Assembly (NCBI GenBank): GCA_964425755.1
Contig: CAYRNY010000007.1
Location: forward strand, 124,001 to 188,000
From: CAYRNY01 sp964425755
Lineage (GTDB): Bacteria > Chloroflexota > Anaerolineae > Aggregatilineales > Aggregatilineaceae
Direction of reading: 5' to 3'
Length of the DNA: 64,000 bases
Part shown: positions 16,396 to 24,361 of the stretch, piece after piece
Layout of the letters: each line of letters starts with the position of its first letter
How positions within the stretch are numbered: position 1 is the first letter of the stretch
The notes under the pieces: generated by a model
Databases searched by the model: none
Told to the model about the DNA's origin: nothing
What the model saw: the letters and a program-made list of their open reading frames with translations, nothing else
Made by a program: the position numbers and the translations under genes

Positions 16396-18039
16396 TCAGT
16401 CACCGTGCAGCAGCCGGTGAATCTTCAGCGCCAGGTGCAGGTTCAGCCGCACGTCGGAGTCGTCCATATCGAGCTGCAGAATCTCGGTGATGCGTCCCAG
16501 GCGGTAAACAAGCGTGTTGCGGTGAATGTTGAGCAGGTGCGCGGTGCGGGCCATGTTGCCGTTGTTGGCGAAATACGCGCTCAGCGTCGGCAGCAGGTCG
16601 GTATTGTGCTGCGCGTCGTAGGCGATCAACGGTTCGAGCCACTGGTCGCAGAACTGCGAGAGCATCTCCGGCTCGTTGACGTTCAGCAGCAGCCCGTAGA
16701 GGCTCACGTCGCCGAAATACGCTACCGGGGCCGAATCCCAGAGCTGCGCGGGCAGGGCCAACGCGCGGTCGGCCTCGCGGAACGAATCGCGTAGCGCCGT
16801 CAGCCCCATCGCCGGGCGGCCCACACCAACCGTGATCACGCCATCCGGCGCTGCACCGGTCAGCGCTTCGTGCAGCCAGCCGACAATCTGTTTCAGGCGC
16901 TGGGTCTGCTGCGGCTCGTCCAGGGGGAACAACATCACGGCGCGGTCTACGTATTGCCCAACCGGGGCGTTGATGCGCCGCTGGCGCACTTCGTTCTGCA
17001 GCAGCCTGACCACGCGCTCGGCGGAAAACGCGGCCTGCCCGCGCTCGCTGCCCGGCGTCCAGTGGAACAGCACCGCCGCGTACCACAACCCCGGATCGAA
17101 CAAGTCCTGGCTGGCGCGCAAGGCAAGCAGCGCGTCATCCGTGACAGGGCTGTTGAGCCAGTCCGCGATCCAGTCACGCGTGGGACGGCGCGGCTCCGGT
17201 TCGAGCGTGATGCTCTGTTGCTGGACCAGTTCGCGGGTCAGCGGGCTGGCACTGTATTCCAGCGCCATCAGGTCGAACTCGTCCGGACGCTCGCCCGCCG
17301 ACAGCACCGACACATACCCTACCAGCAGGCTGTCCTTGATCAACGGGACCGTGACACCCGCCGGACTCTCGATCACCTGCCAGTCGTCCTCATAAAAGGC
17401 GCGATCGTCGAGATCGAAGCGGCGCACAAAATCCGCACCAGCGGCCAGCGCACGGTGGGCATCCCAGTCGCGGCCCAGTGTGTGCGGCAACCCGCGCGAG
17501 ATCACGTTTCCCTGGCGGTCATGCACCACGACCGGGTGGTCGAGCATGCGCGCCATCTCGCCGAGCATCGTCGTCAGCCCGCGACGGCTGGCGGCATGGC
17601 GCTGCAACGCCTGCTGGAGTTCGGTCGCGCGGTAGTGCATCTGCGCGTCGCGGTCGGTCAGCAAGCGCTGCACCGCGCGCTCCACCTGCGCCAGGGCGAT
17701 CCGGCTGGGCAAAGTGATCAGCGGGAAGTCGCGGTCCTGGGCGATCTGCCGCGTGCGCGGGGACAGTGCGCCCTGCACACCCAACGCGCTCGCGCGCGTC
17801 TCGCTGAGCCGCTCGATCACCACGTCCAGCGACAGCGTGTCGGGGGCATTGGTCAGGCTCTCGGTCGATACCAGCACCAACTCGTGCCCCTCCGTCCCGC
17901 TGAAAATCGGCGGTCGCGCTCGCAAATGGGAGACACTGTTCACGGGCGTGTGTGGATATCCCGTTAGCAACCGGCTCCCAAGCGGCAGCGCCAATTTGAG
18001 TACGGTTTTCAGTTCGGTGGTTTCCAGCGCTGTGTCCAT
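16396..18039 (-). CDS. PucR/CdaR-family transcriptional regulator
   Basis: 547 aa. An N-terminal PucR-type sensory domain (about 1-125) precedes a middle GAF/GGDEF-like region (about 150-420) and a C-terminal helix-turn-helix of the PucR/CdaR type (about 480-545). The latter carries NNGNMARTAHLLNIHRNTLVYRLGRI, the conserved box of the family. Members usually activate purine, glycerate or amino-acid catabolic genes in response to a metabolite. Here no catabolic operon is adjacent, so the target is unknown. GGGGGA lies about 6 nt before the ATG. It is divergent from the amidase gene across a 406-nt region. Confidence 0.88.
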   Translation of the reverse strand: MDTALETTELKTVLKLALPLGSRLLTGYPHTPVNSVSHLRARPPIFSGTEGHELVLVSTESLTNAPDTLSLDVVIERLSETRASALGVQGALSPRTRQIAQDRDFPLITLPSRIALAQVERAVQRLLTDRDAQMHYRATELQQALQRHAASRRGLTTMLGEMARMLDHPVVVHDRQGNVISRGLPHTLGRDWDAHRALAAGADFVRRFDLDDRAFYEDDWQVIESPAGVTVPLIKDSLLVGYVSVLSAGERPDEFDLMALEYSASPLTRELVQQQSITLEPEPRRPTRDWIADWLNSPVTDDALLALRASQDLFDPGLWYAAVLFHWTPGSERGQAAFSAERVVRLLQNEVRQRRINAPVGQYVDRAVMLFPLDEPQQTQRLKQIVGWLHEALTGAAPDGVITVGVGRPAMGLTALRDSFREADRALALPAQLWDSAPVAYFGDVSLYGLLLNVNEPEMLSQFCDQWLEPLIAYDAQHNTDLLPTLSAYFANNGNMARTAHLLNIHRNTLVYRLGRITEILQLDMDDSDVRLNLHLALKIHRLLHGD

Positions 18040-18445
18040 CGTGATCCCCCAGCCAGGCTAACCAGCTAAACTCCGGAACTGCCGCAAGCAGTCCCCGGAT
18101 GATATTGATTGTAAGAAGCACGGTGCGAGCTGTCTTCATGCATGTTTAATGAGATTCTTACGAGCACACTTGTGCAACTTGCACGAAGAGTCATGCTAAA
18201 CTTGGGCATAACCGTGCATTGCCGGTCGGCGTACCGGTCGGCACGGGAAAATGAATCAATTAAACCGCAGAGTTCCGGTTTGGGCAATTTTTCCAGTAAG
18301 CGCTTCGTTTCGTACATTCGTGAGAAATCGCACGAATACCCCCCCTTCCGCACCCTACTGTTTCGCTTTTCGCGCGAGTACGTTAAGATTTGGTACAGGA
18401 ATACGATCGCATGTTAGTGTTTTGCGACGGGATACGCGAATAACC
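18040..18445. other. Divergent intergenic region between pucR-like and amidase genes
   Basis: About 400 nt of lower GC content without a supported gene. It contains the small palindrome GTGCAA-C-TTGCAC (18172-18184), which is a possible operator for the PucR-like regulator. The candidate promoters I tried match poorly. A plus-strand frame is open here in phase with the amidase but has no ribosome site and unlikely composition. Confidence 0.35.
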
Positions 18446-19570
18446 ATGTCTGACGATAACGCCCCATACTGGACCGATGCCGACGACGACGATCATCTGT
18501 ACGATGACGACGCGTCCGGCGATTATGACGGGCGCGACACGTCCGGCCACGTTCCCCCGTTCGTGGACGAGGCTGGCGCGGACGACGATTACTTCGCGGT
18601 GCACACCTTCGACAGCGCCGCGCTCGACGACGAGTCCGGTATTGACGAAGACGACGATATCGCCGCGCCGCCAGCCCCGCGCCCGCGTCGCGCCGGCCCT
18701 GAGCCGGCGATCGGCGCGCACGGCAGCGCCCCCGCGCTCTCGATGCCACTGCAACGTGCGCCGGTATACACGCCACGCCGCACGCGCCGCCGCGCCCAGC
18801 AACCGACGCCCGCGTGGTGGGTCACGCTACGTACGCTGGTTGTCGTGGCAATGACCGCCGTGATCGTCTCGACCGTCTTCTCCCTGTGGACGCGCCCGGA
18901 CTTCTTCACCGACGAGTTCCGCGCCGGCCTCAACCAGGTCCAGGCCACGCAGCGCGTGCTCAACATCCAGCCGTCGCCGCTGCCCACTGAATCGCGCACC
19001 GTGCGGATCGGCATTGTGGCCGGGCACAGCGGGCGGCCTGAGGACGAGAGCTTTGAGACTGATCCCGGCGCGGTTTGCCCGGACGGGCTGACGGAACTCT
19101 CGATCAACCAGGCCGTCGCGCGCGAGGTTGTAGCGGGGCTGCGCCGCCTGGAATACGAGGTCGACCTGCTGGAAGAGTTCGACCCGCTGTTGCAGGGCTA
19201 CCAGGCGGATGTGCTGGTGTCAGTCCATACCAACGACTGCCAGGACTACGGCGCGGCAGGGACCGGCTTCAGCGCGGCGTCCGCGTCGGCGCGCCAGACC
19301 ACGCGCGGTGAGGACGAGTTTCTGCTTGAATGCTTGATCGACCGTTACGGCAAGACCACCGGCCTGCCACAGCACGGCGGCCTCACGTACGACATGACCG
19401 ACTACCACACATTCGCGGAAGTGTCGTCCGATACGCCGACCGCGATCATCGAATTGGGCTTCATGAACCGGGACCGCCTGATGCTGACCACGCAGCAACC
19501 CTTGCTGGCCCAGGGGATCATCAACGGGATCCTGTGCTTCCTGGAAGCGGAGGACTTGCCCGCGCCCTAA
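18446..19570 (+). CDS. Membrane-anchored N-acetylmuramoyl-L-alanine amidase (Amidase_3)
   Basis: 374 aa. The first about 85 residues are extremely acidic (runs of Asp and Glu), followed by a basic stretch, one transmembrane helix (WWVTLRTLVVVAMTAVIVSTVF) and an outer amidase domain. The zinc ligands are His in AGHSG, Glu in ELSINQ and His in SVHTND; the catalytic Glu is in AIIELGFMN. The enzyme removes stem peptides from peptidoglycan. The ATG at 18446 is chosen by the start of the low-complexity acidic region and a weak ACGGGA site. The Asp-rich cytoplasmic tail is odd for this family and may be a protein-interaction region. Confidence 0.88.
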   Translation: MSDDNAPYWTDADDDDHLYDDDASGDYDGRDTSGHVPPFVDEAGADDDYFAVHTFDSAALDDESGIDEDDDIAAPPAPRPRRAGPEPAIGAHGSAPALSMPLQRAPVYTPRRTRRRAQQPTPAWWVTLRTLVVVAMTAVIVSTVFSLWTRPDFFTDEFRAGLNQVQATQRVLNIQPSPLPTESRTVRIGIVAGHSGRPEDESFETDPGAVCPDGLTELSINQAVAREVVAGLRRLEYEVDLLEEFDPLLQGYQADVLVSVHTNDCQDYGAAGTGFSAASASARQTTRGEDEFLLECLIDRYGKTTGLPQHGGLTYDMTDYHTFAEVSSDTPTAIIELGFMNRDRLMLTTQQPLLAQGIINGILCFLEAEDLPAP

Positions 19571-19650
19571 GCCTCGATGGTCGCCGGGCCTCGCGGGATG
19601 GCCGGGCACCGAATCCAACGCAGCCGCAGGGCATCCTGACGGTTATGCCG

Positions 19651-19667
19651 CGCAGGTGAGACCTGCG
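19651..19667. repeat. Hairpin between amidase and glutaredoxin-like genes
   Basis: CGCAGGT-GAG-ACCTGCG forms a 7-bp stem with a 3-nt loop, extendable with a bulge to GCCG/GGC. There is no T-run. It may be a Rho-type terminator of the amidase transcript. Confidence 0.35.
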
Positions 19668-19735
19668 GCACCAACCGGCAGCCGGAAAATGGATGCTGGC
19701 GTTTACCATACACTCCCAGAAAGGCAAGAGTCACG

Positions 19736-20068
19736 ATGGCAACATACGAACTGGTGATGTACACCCGCACGCGTCCCTGCCCTTACGTGCGCACGGCAAA
19801 ACGCGTGCTCGAACGCGAAAACGTCCCTTACCGCGAGATCTACATCGACGAAGACGAAACGATGAAACAGCGCGTGCTCGACTGGACCGGCTTCCAATCG
19901 GTGCCGACCCTCGTCGTGGCGCGCCCCGGCGAGGATGTTCCCTACGAGGACCCCGCGCCGCTGGCCCCCGGCAGCAGCCCGAAAGGCATCGACCGGGGCA
20001 GCATGATCACCGAGCCGGGCGAGATCAAACTCGAGAACTGGCTGCGCAAGCACGGGTTTATCGCCTGA
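19736..20068 (+). CDS. Glutaredoxin-like protein with CPYV motif
   Basis: 110 aa, thioredoxin fold. LVMYTRTRPCPYVRTAKRVL places a single active-site Cys (Cys15) where dithiol glutaredoxins have CPYC. The cis-proline segment SVPTLVV is present, and an extra loop (about residues 62-90) separates it from the C-terminal helix. With one Cys it could act only in glutathione-dependent or monothiol chemistry, although it lacks the CGFS motif of iron-sulphur-carrier glutaredoxins. AAAGG lies upstream of the ATG. It is 105 nt before pyrE, which has its own promoter, so it is probably a separate unit. Confidence 0.78.
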   Translation: MATYELVMYTRTRPCPYVRTAKRVLERENVPYREIYIDEDETMKQRVLDWTGFQSVPTLVVARPGEDVPYEDPAPLAPGSSPKGIDRGSMITEPGEIKLENWLRKHGFIA

Positions 20069-20099
20069 GCGCGCCGCTGCACGCGCGCCCTGCCGGGTG

Positions 20100-20128
20100 T
20101 TGGCCCCAACCGGGGACCGCGCTATGAT
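20100..20128 (+). promoter_or_regulatory. Promoter of pyrEF
   Basis: TTGGCC (20100-20105) and TATGAT (20123-20128) are spaced exactly 17 nt, 4 and 5 of 6 matches. The start site would be near 20135, giving a leader of about 40 nt. Unlike pyrBCD, no attenuator-like hairpin is seen. Confidence 0.6.
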
Positions 20129-20173
20129 TGGAGACATTTACCGGCACACGATCAGGATAAGGTCGATTCGTAT

Positions 20174-20863
20174 ATGACTTTGCCTCACACCTTACAAGCG
20201 CGGGCAGCGGCGGCGCTGCTGGATTGCGGCGCGGTTGTCTTCACACCGGACGCGCCGGTCACGTTCAAATCCGGCATCCGGTCGCCGGTATATATCGACA
20301 ACCGGCGGCTGCCCTTTACGCCCGCCGCGTGGCAGGCCGTGATCGAAGGGCTGGCCGAGTTGATCACGCTGCGCGATCTGTCCTACGACGTGATCGCGGG
20401 GATCGCGGCGGCGGGCATCCCGCACAGCGCGGCCCTGGGCTACACGCTCAAACGCCCCTCGGTGTTCGTGCGCAAAGAAGCCAAAGGGCACGGCACCCGT
20501 AGCCAGATCGAGGGCGGCGACGTGCGCGGCAAACGCGTGCTGCTGGTCGAAGACCTCGTCACGACGGGCAGCAGCAGCCTGCAGGGCGTCGCGGCGCTGC
20601 GTGACGCCGGGGCGACCGTGACCGACTGCCTGTGCATCACGACGTACGGTTTTGCCGACGCGCAACACCGTTTTGACCAGGTGCGCGTGCACCTGCACCC
20701 GCTGACGCCGTTCTCCGAGATCGTGCTCGCCGCCTCGCAGCGCGGGCTGTTTGGCGAACGCGAGCTGGTGATCCTCGAAGCCTGGATGCGCGATCCGCAG
20801 GCGTGGGGCACGGCGCAGCCGCCCGGCACGGACGAAAACGGCGCGCAGGACGGCGACGCATGA
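20174..20863 (+). CDS. pyrE: Orotate phosphoribosyltransferase
   Basis: 229 aa. It transfers the phosphoribosyl group from PRPP to orotate, giving OMP. The PRPP-binding motif is LLVEDLVTTGSS (about 119-130), with the orotate/PRPP loop KEAKGHGTRSQIEG before it and FKSGIRSPVYIDNR near the N-terminus, all typical of PyrE. The last about 25 residues are a hydrophilic extension. The stop overlaps the pyrF start (ATGA), so the two final UMP-synthesis enzymes are translationally coupled. Confidence 0.95.
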   Translation: MTLPHTLQARAAAALLDCGAVVFTPDAPVTFKSGIRSPVYIDNRRLPFTPAAWQAVIEGLAELITLRDLSYDVIAGIAAAGIPHSAALGYTLKRPSVFVRKEAKGHGTRSQIEGGDVRGKRVLLVEDLVTTGSSSLQGVAALRDAGATVTDCLCITTYGFADAQHRFDQVRVHLHPLTPFSEIVLAASQRGLFGERELVILEAWMRDPQAWGTAQPPGTDENGAQDGDA

Positions 20864-21660
20864 GCGCGGTCGTGGAGAAATACGAACGGCGCGTCGCGGC
20901 CAGCGACTCGCTGTTGTGCGTCGGGCTCGACAGCGCCGCCGAGCGCCTGCCGGCACGCTTTCAGGCGCATGACCTGCCCCAGTTCGCCTTTAACCGCTGG
21001 ATCATCGAGCAGACGCATCCCTACGCGGCGGCCTACAAGCCGAACATCGCGTTCTACGAGGCGCGCGGCGTCGAAGGGCTGCGCGCGCTTGAGGCGACCA
21101 TGCGCTACCTGCGCGAGCAGCACCCGGACATCCTGACCATCTGTGACGCTAAACGCGCCGATATCGGCGCGACCAATCGCGGCTACGTGCGCGCGATCTT
21201 CGATCACCTCGGCTTCGACGCGGTGACGCTGAACCCGTACCTGGGGCGCGAGGCACTCGCCCCGTTCCTCGACCGCGCGGACAAGGGCTGCATCCTGCTG
21301 TGCCGCACGTCGAATCCCGGCGCGGGCGAATTCCAGGACTTGCCGATCGCAGGGCGTCCGTTGTGGCAGGTCGTGGCGCAGCACGTGCATGACGCCTGGA
21401 ACACACACGGCAACTGCATGCTCGTGGCGGGCGCGACGTACCCCGACGAACTGCGCGCGATCCGCGCGACGGTGGGCGACATGACGCTGCTCGTGCCCGG
21501 TATCGGCGCGCAAGGCGGCGACGTCGAAGCGACGGTCCGCGCAGGGCTGAACAGCGCCGGGCGCGGCATGATCATCAACGCGTCGCGCAGCATCATCTTC
21601 GCGGATGATCCGGGGGCGGCGGCACGCGACCTGCACGCGGCGATCAACCGCTATCGCTAG
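20860..21660 (+). CDS. pyrF: Orotidine 5'-phosphate decarboxylase (type 2)
   Basis: 266 aa. It decarboxylates OMP to UMP. The catalytic DxKxxD motif is DAKRADIGATN (about residues 87-97). The length and the long helix after the first strand identify the type 2 (mycobacterial-like) subfamily rather than the shorter E. coli form. LLVPGIGAQGGD and the GRGMIINASRSI phosphate-binding segment are also present. The ATG overlaps the pyrE stop. Two tRNA genes follow 80 nt downstream. Confidence 0.95.
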   Translation: MSAVVEKYERRVAASDSLLCVGLDSAAERLPARFQAHDLPQFAFNRWIIEQTHPYAAAYKPNIAFYEARGVEGLRALEATMRYLREQHPDILTICDAKRADIGATNRGYVRAIFDHLGFDAVTLNPYLGREALAPFLDRADKGCILLCRTSNPGAGEFQDLPIAGRPLWQVVAQHVHDAWNTHGNCMLVAGATYPDELRAIRATVGDMTLLVPGIGAQGGDVEATVRAGLNSAGRGMIINASRSIIFADDPGAAARDLHAAINRYR

Positions 21661-21742
21661 GGCGCAGGCAGCGGCAGAATGCCCGATCGCGGTATTGTCA
21701 AGTCCGGCGCGATCCGGTAAGATTAGGACGATAGCAGGATAC

Positions 21743-21813
21743 GCGGGCATGGTGTAGCGGTAACACTACAGCCTTCCAAGCTGTCATCACGGGTTCGAAT
21801 CCCGTTGCCCGCT
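21743..21813 (+). tRNA. tRNA-Gly (anticodon TCC)
   Basis: The acceptor stem GCGGGCA/TGCCCGC closes a 71-nt cloverleaf. The anticodon stem-loop CAGCCTTCCAAGCTG reads TCC, and the T-arm is CGGGTTCGAATCCCG. CCA is not encoded after the discriminator T. It decodes GGA/GGG. Confidence 0.96.
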
Positions 21814-21849
21814 CTGAAACGTCCGGTAGCCTGGGCGTTTTTGTTCTAA

Positions 21850-21922
21850 GGGCCTGTAGCTCAGCGGTTAGAGCAGCCGGCTCATAACCGGTCGGTCGCA
21901 GGTTCGAATCCTGCCAGGCCCA
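21850..21922 (+). tRNA. tRNA-Met (anticodon CAT, elongator-like)
   Basis: Acceptor GGGCCTG/CAGGCCC, D-arm TAGCTCAGCGGTTAGAGCA, anticodon stem CCGG with loop CTCATAA, T-arm CAGGTTCGAATCCTG. The first base pair is G-C and the anticodon stem lacks three consecutive G-C pairs on each side, so it is an elongator rather than an initiator. A tRNA-Ile2 with lysidine is a less likely alternative. CCA is not encoded. It lies 36 nt after tRNA-Gly. Confidence 0.93.
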
Positions 21923-21928
21923 CACACG

Positions 21929-21968
21929 ACAACCGCCGTCCTGCCAGCACGCGGGGCGGCTGTTCCTT
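21929..21968 (+). terminator. Probable terminator after the tRNA pair
   Basis: ACAACCGCC (21929-21937) and GGCGGCTGT (21955-21963) form a stem with one A-C mismatch, followed by TCCTTTC. It also separates the tRNAs from the convergent transporter gene. Confidence 0.5.
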
Positions 21969-21998
21969 TCTGCGATCCGCCACCGCACGCACTAACGC

Positions 21999-23207
21999 TC
22001 ACGCGTCCCCGTCGCTCTGGTCGCGAGCGCGCAGCGCCTGTAACTGTTCGCGCTCCAGCAGTAGTGACACCCCGGTTCCGATCACGAGCGCCCAGAAGAA
22101 CGCCCCAAAACCAAACAATGAAATCTCCGAGAGCGCAACCGCGAAGGCGAATAGCGGTCCGAGCACCAGTGGGCCGCGCACGGCCTGTTGCACCGCGTTC
22201 GCCAGCACGTCCACCACCGCCAGCCCCGCCAGCGCGAGCAACAGCGATAGCGGGATCATGTCCGGTATCTCAGCGGCCATGCCCGCCAGCAATCCGACCA
22301 GTAGCGCCGCGCCCGACGAGATGTAGATCGAGCGGTGGCGGATCGCGTGGTCGCCAGCTGCCGGCCCGGCGACCAGCGATGTAGCGGGCAACGACAGCGA
22401 TACCCCGGTTGGGCCAAGCAGCGATCCTAACATCGAGCCGATGCCGCTCACGCGGTTGATCACGGCGTCGGGCGGCTGGTATTCCTGGCTGCGCAGGTAA
22501 ATCAGCGATGGTGTGTTCGCCTGCAGCGTGATCAGGACGACGAACACCGGCGTAGCGGTGATGATCGCCGGCAGCGAAAAGTCAGGGCTGATGATCGCGG
22601 GGGCGCTCAACGCCGAGACGGTAGGAACCTGCCCGAAATCACCGCTCAACAGCGCGATCACGTGGCCGGCCACCAGCGCAGGTAGAATCGCAGGCACGCG
22701 GTCACCCAGGAACCGGCGGCTGGCGAGATAAGCCAGAAACGTGCCGCCGACCAGGACCGTCGCTTCCCCCGTGAGTGTGAAGATGTCAGCGACGAACGGC
22801 ATCACCGCGCCGGCGAGCAGTCCGAAGACGATTGGCATCGGGATCAACGCCGCGAGCCGCGCCATCAGGCCCAGCAGGCTGACCAGCAGCACCGCCGCAC
22901 CCGCCAGGATCGACGCGCCGATAAGCGCCGGATAGCTCAGCTCGTTGCCCAGGCGCGAGATGAAAATGATCACGAACAGGTTCCCGGTGAACAGGATCGG
23001 CTGGCGGTAGCGCAGCGTGAGCGCCAGGCTCAAGAAGGAGGGCAGTCCGTACAGCGCCAGAATCCAGCCGCTGGTCTGTTCCGCAGATAATCCGAGTGTT
23101 CGTGCGGATGCCAGCGGGATGCTCAGCACAGTGAGAAAAATGATGATCGAGCGAATTGCAGCGTCAACAACAGGCAGATTCCGCCGTAGCGTCCGCGAAA
23201 CTGACAT
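21999..23207 (-). CDS. BenE-family benzoate/H+ symporter-like membrane protein
   Basis: 402 aa with about 11-12 hydrophobic segments across the whole length. LYGLPSFLSLALTLRYRQPILFTGN resembles the first conserved half of BenE, where a Gly/Pro-rich substrate region precedes a pseudo-symmetric second half (FVVLITLQANTPSLIYLRSQEYQPP). BenE proteins import aromatic acids such as benzoate with protons; whether this one does is inferred only, since no aromatic catabolism gene is nearby. The ATG at 23207 is chosen for the AAGGA 10 nt upstream. It is divergent from the methyltransferase gene. Confidence 0.8.
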   Translation of the reverse strand: MSVSRTLRRNLPVVDAAIRSIIIFLTVLSIPLASARTLGLSAEQTSGWILALYGLPSFLSLALTLRYRQPILFTGNLFVIIFISRLGNELSYPALIGASILAGAAVLLVSLLGLMARLAALIPMPIVFGLLAGAVMPFVADIFTLTGEATVLVGGTFLAYLASRRFLGDRVPAILPALVAGHVIALLSGDFGQVPTVSALSAPAIISPDFSLPAIITATPVFVVLITLQANTPSLIYLRSQEYQPPDAVINRVSGIGSMLGSLLGPTGVSLSLPATSLVAGPAAGDHAIRHRSIYISSGAALLVGLLAGMAAEIPDMIPLSLLLALAGLAVVDVLANAVQQAVRGPLVLGPLFAFAVALSEISLFGFGAFFWALVIGTGVSLLLEREQLQALRARDQSDGDA

Positions 23208-23241
23208 GCAGGTGTTCCTTCTGTCGACGATCAATTCGCGT

Positions 23242-23270
23242 AGCATAACACATACGCGACTGTTTTTCGA
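23242..23270 (-). promoter_or_regulatory. Promoter of the BenE-like transporter gene
   Basis: Minus strand TCGAAA (23270-23265) and TATGCT (23247-23242), spacing 17 nt, 4 of 6 matches each. The predicted leader is about 30 nt. Confidence 0.45.
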
Positions 23271-23392
23271 TTCCGCCAGATGGCTGCACTTCGCAGGCAC
23301 GAGCGGCGAAAGTCCAATGAATCACGGTAAACTACCTGCTGTGAACTGGAAACTGACGACGGAGAATTGTTGACTTCCGAACAGAGTGGTAC

Positions 23393-24361
23393 ATGACAAC
23401 TATAGATGATCTCTGGACGACATACCGCACGCACGGGTACGCCGGGGTGCGCGACGCCGATCCCGCCGGGGCGCTGGAGCGGTTTTACCTCGCGCTGCTG
23501 GCGTTCAATGCGGGCGCCTTCAGCGCGGCGGCGCAGTACGCACGCGCCGCCGCCGAGCAACAGCCCGAAAGCCATGTCTACCGGCAGGCCGCGACCTACC
23601 TTGACCGCGTGCGCGAACACGGCAAAGCAAACGTCTACGTTGCGGGCGACGCCTTCGCGGCGTTCATTCGCGGCGGCGGCAACGTCCACCTGTACGCGGC
23701 GGTGAGTGACTGCCTGCGCGCGATCTACGCGCAGTACGACGCGCTGCGCCTGCTCGACATCGGCGTCGGGGATGGGCTGGCGCTGCTGCCCGCGCTGACG
23801 GAATCCGTCGCCGGGACGATCGCGGCGCTCGACCTGGTCGAGCCGTCCGGGGCGATGCTGCGCGGCACTGCCGAACAACTCCGCGCGCGGGGCGTAATGC
23901 ATACGGCGTATAACCACACCGTGCAGGAATTCATGCAGCACCCGCAGGCCGAGACCGCCCACTGGGACGTGATCCAGGCCACCTGGAGCCTGCAATCCGT
24001 GCCGCCGGACGCGCGCCCGGACGTGTTCGCGTGGCTGCGCGCGCACGGCGAGCGCGTCCTGATCGCGGAGTTCGACGTGCCGGACTTCCCCGCGCTGCTC
24101 GCGCCGGACCGCGTGCGCTACGTGGTCGCGCGTTACGAAAACGGGCTGGCGGAATACGCGGGCGATGGCGGGCGGGTGGCGCAGGGCTTCCTGATGCCGG
24201 TGATGTTCGGCTACTTCGACCGCTCAGCGGCACGCACGAACTGGGAAGGCCCGATCGCGACGTGGATCGCGGGGCTGCGCGCGGCGGGCTTTGAGCACGT
24301 CACGGCGCAGCCCCTGTACGACTACTTCTGGGCGCAGGCGTTCTTACTCGACGCGCGCTAG
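23393..24361 (+). CDS. Class I SAM-dependent methyltransferase-like protein
   Basis: 322 aa. The SAM-binding motif I is LRLLDIGVGDGLALLPAL (about residues 122-139) and the acidic motif II is ALDLVEPS; WDVIQATWSLQSVP fits motif IV. The N-terminal 100 residues are helical with a TPR-like feel (ALERFYLALLAFNAGAFSAAAQYARAAAE), and the C-terminal region ends YDYFWAQAFLLDAR. The ribosome site is weak (GAGTGG). The substrate is unknown. The stop overlaps the convergent MFS gene by 4 nt. Confidence 0.72.
   Translation: MTTIDDLWTTYRTHGYAGVRDADPAGALERFYLALLAFNAGAFSAAAQYARAAAEQQPESHVYRQAATYLDRVREHGKANVYVAGDAFAAFIRGGGNVHLYAAVSDCLRAIYAQYDALRLLDIGVGDGLALLPALTESVAGTIAALDLVEPSGAMLRGTAEQLRARGVMHTAYNHTVQEFMQHPQAETAHWDVIQATWSLQSVPPDARPDVFAWLRAHGERVLIAEFDVPDFPALLAPDRVRYVVARYENGLAEYAGDGGRVAQGFLMPVMFGYFDRSAARTNWEGPIATWIAGLRAAGFEHVTAQPLYDYFWAQAFLLDAR

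Noticed and set aside
18251..18445. N-terminal extension of the amidase
   Set aside because: No ribosome site, composition unlike the family; the cytoplasmic acidic region starts at the ATG at 18446.
21698..21988. Minus-strand frame containing WQDSNLRPTGYEPAALT
   Set aside because: This peptide is the well-known false translation of tRNA genes read in reverse; the segment covers tRNA-Gly and tRNA-Met.
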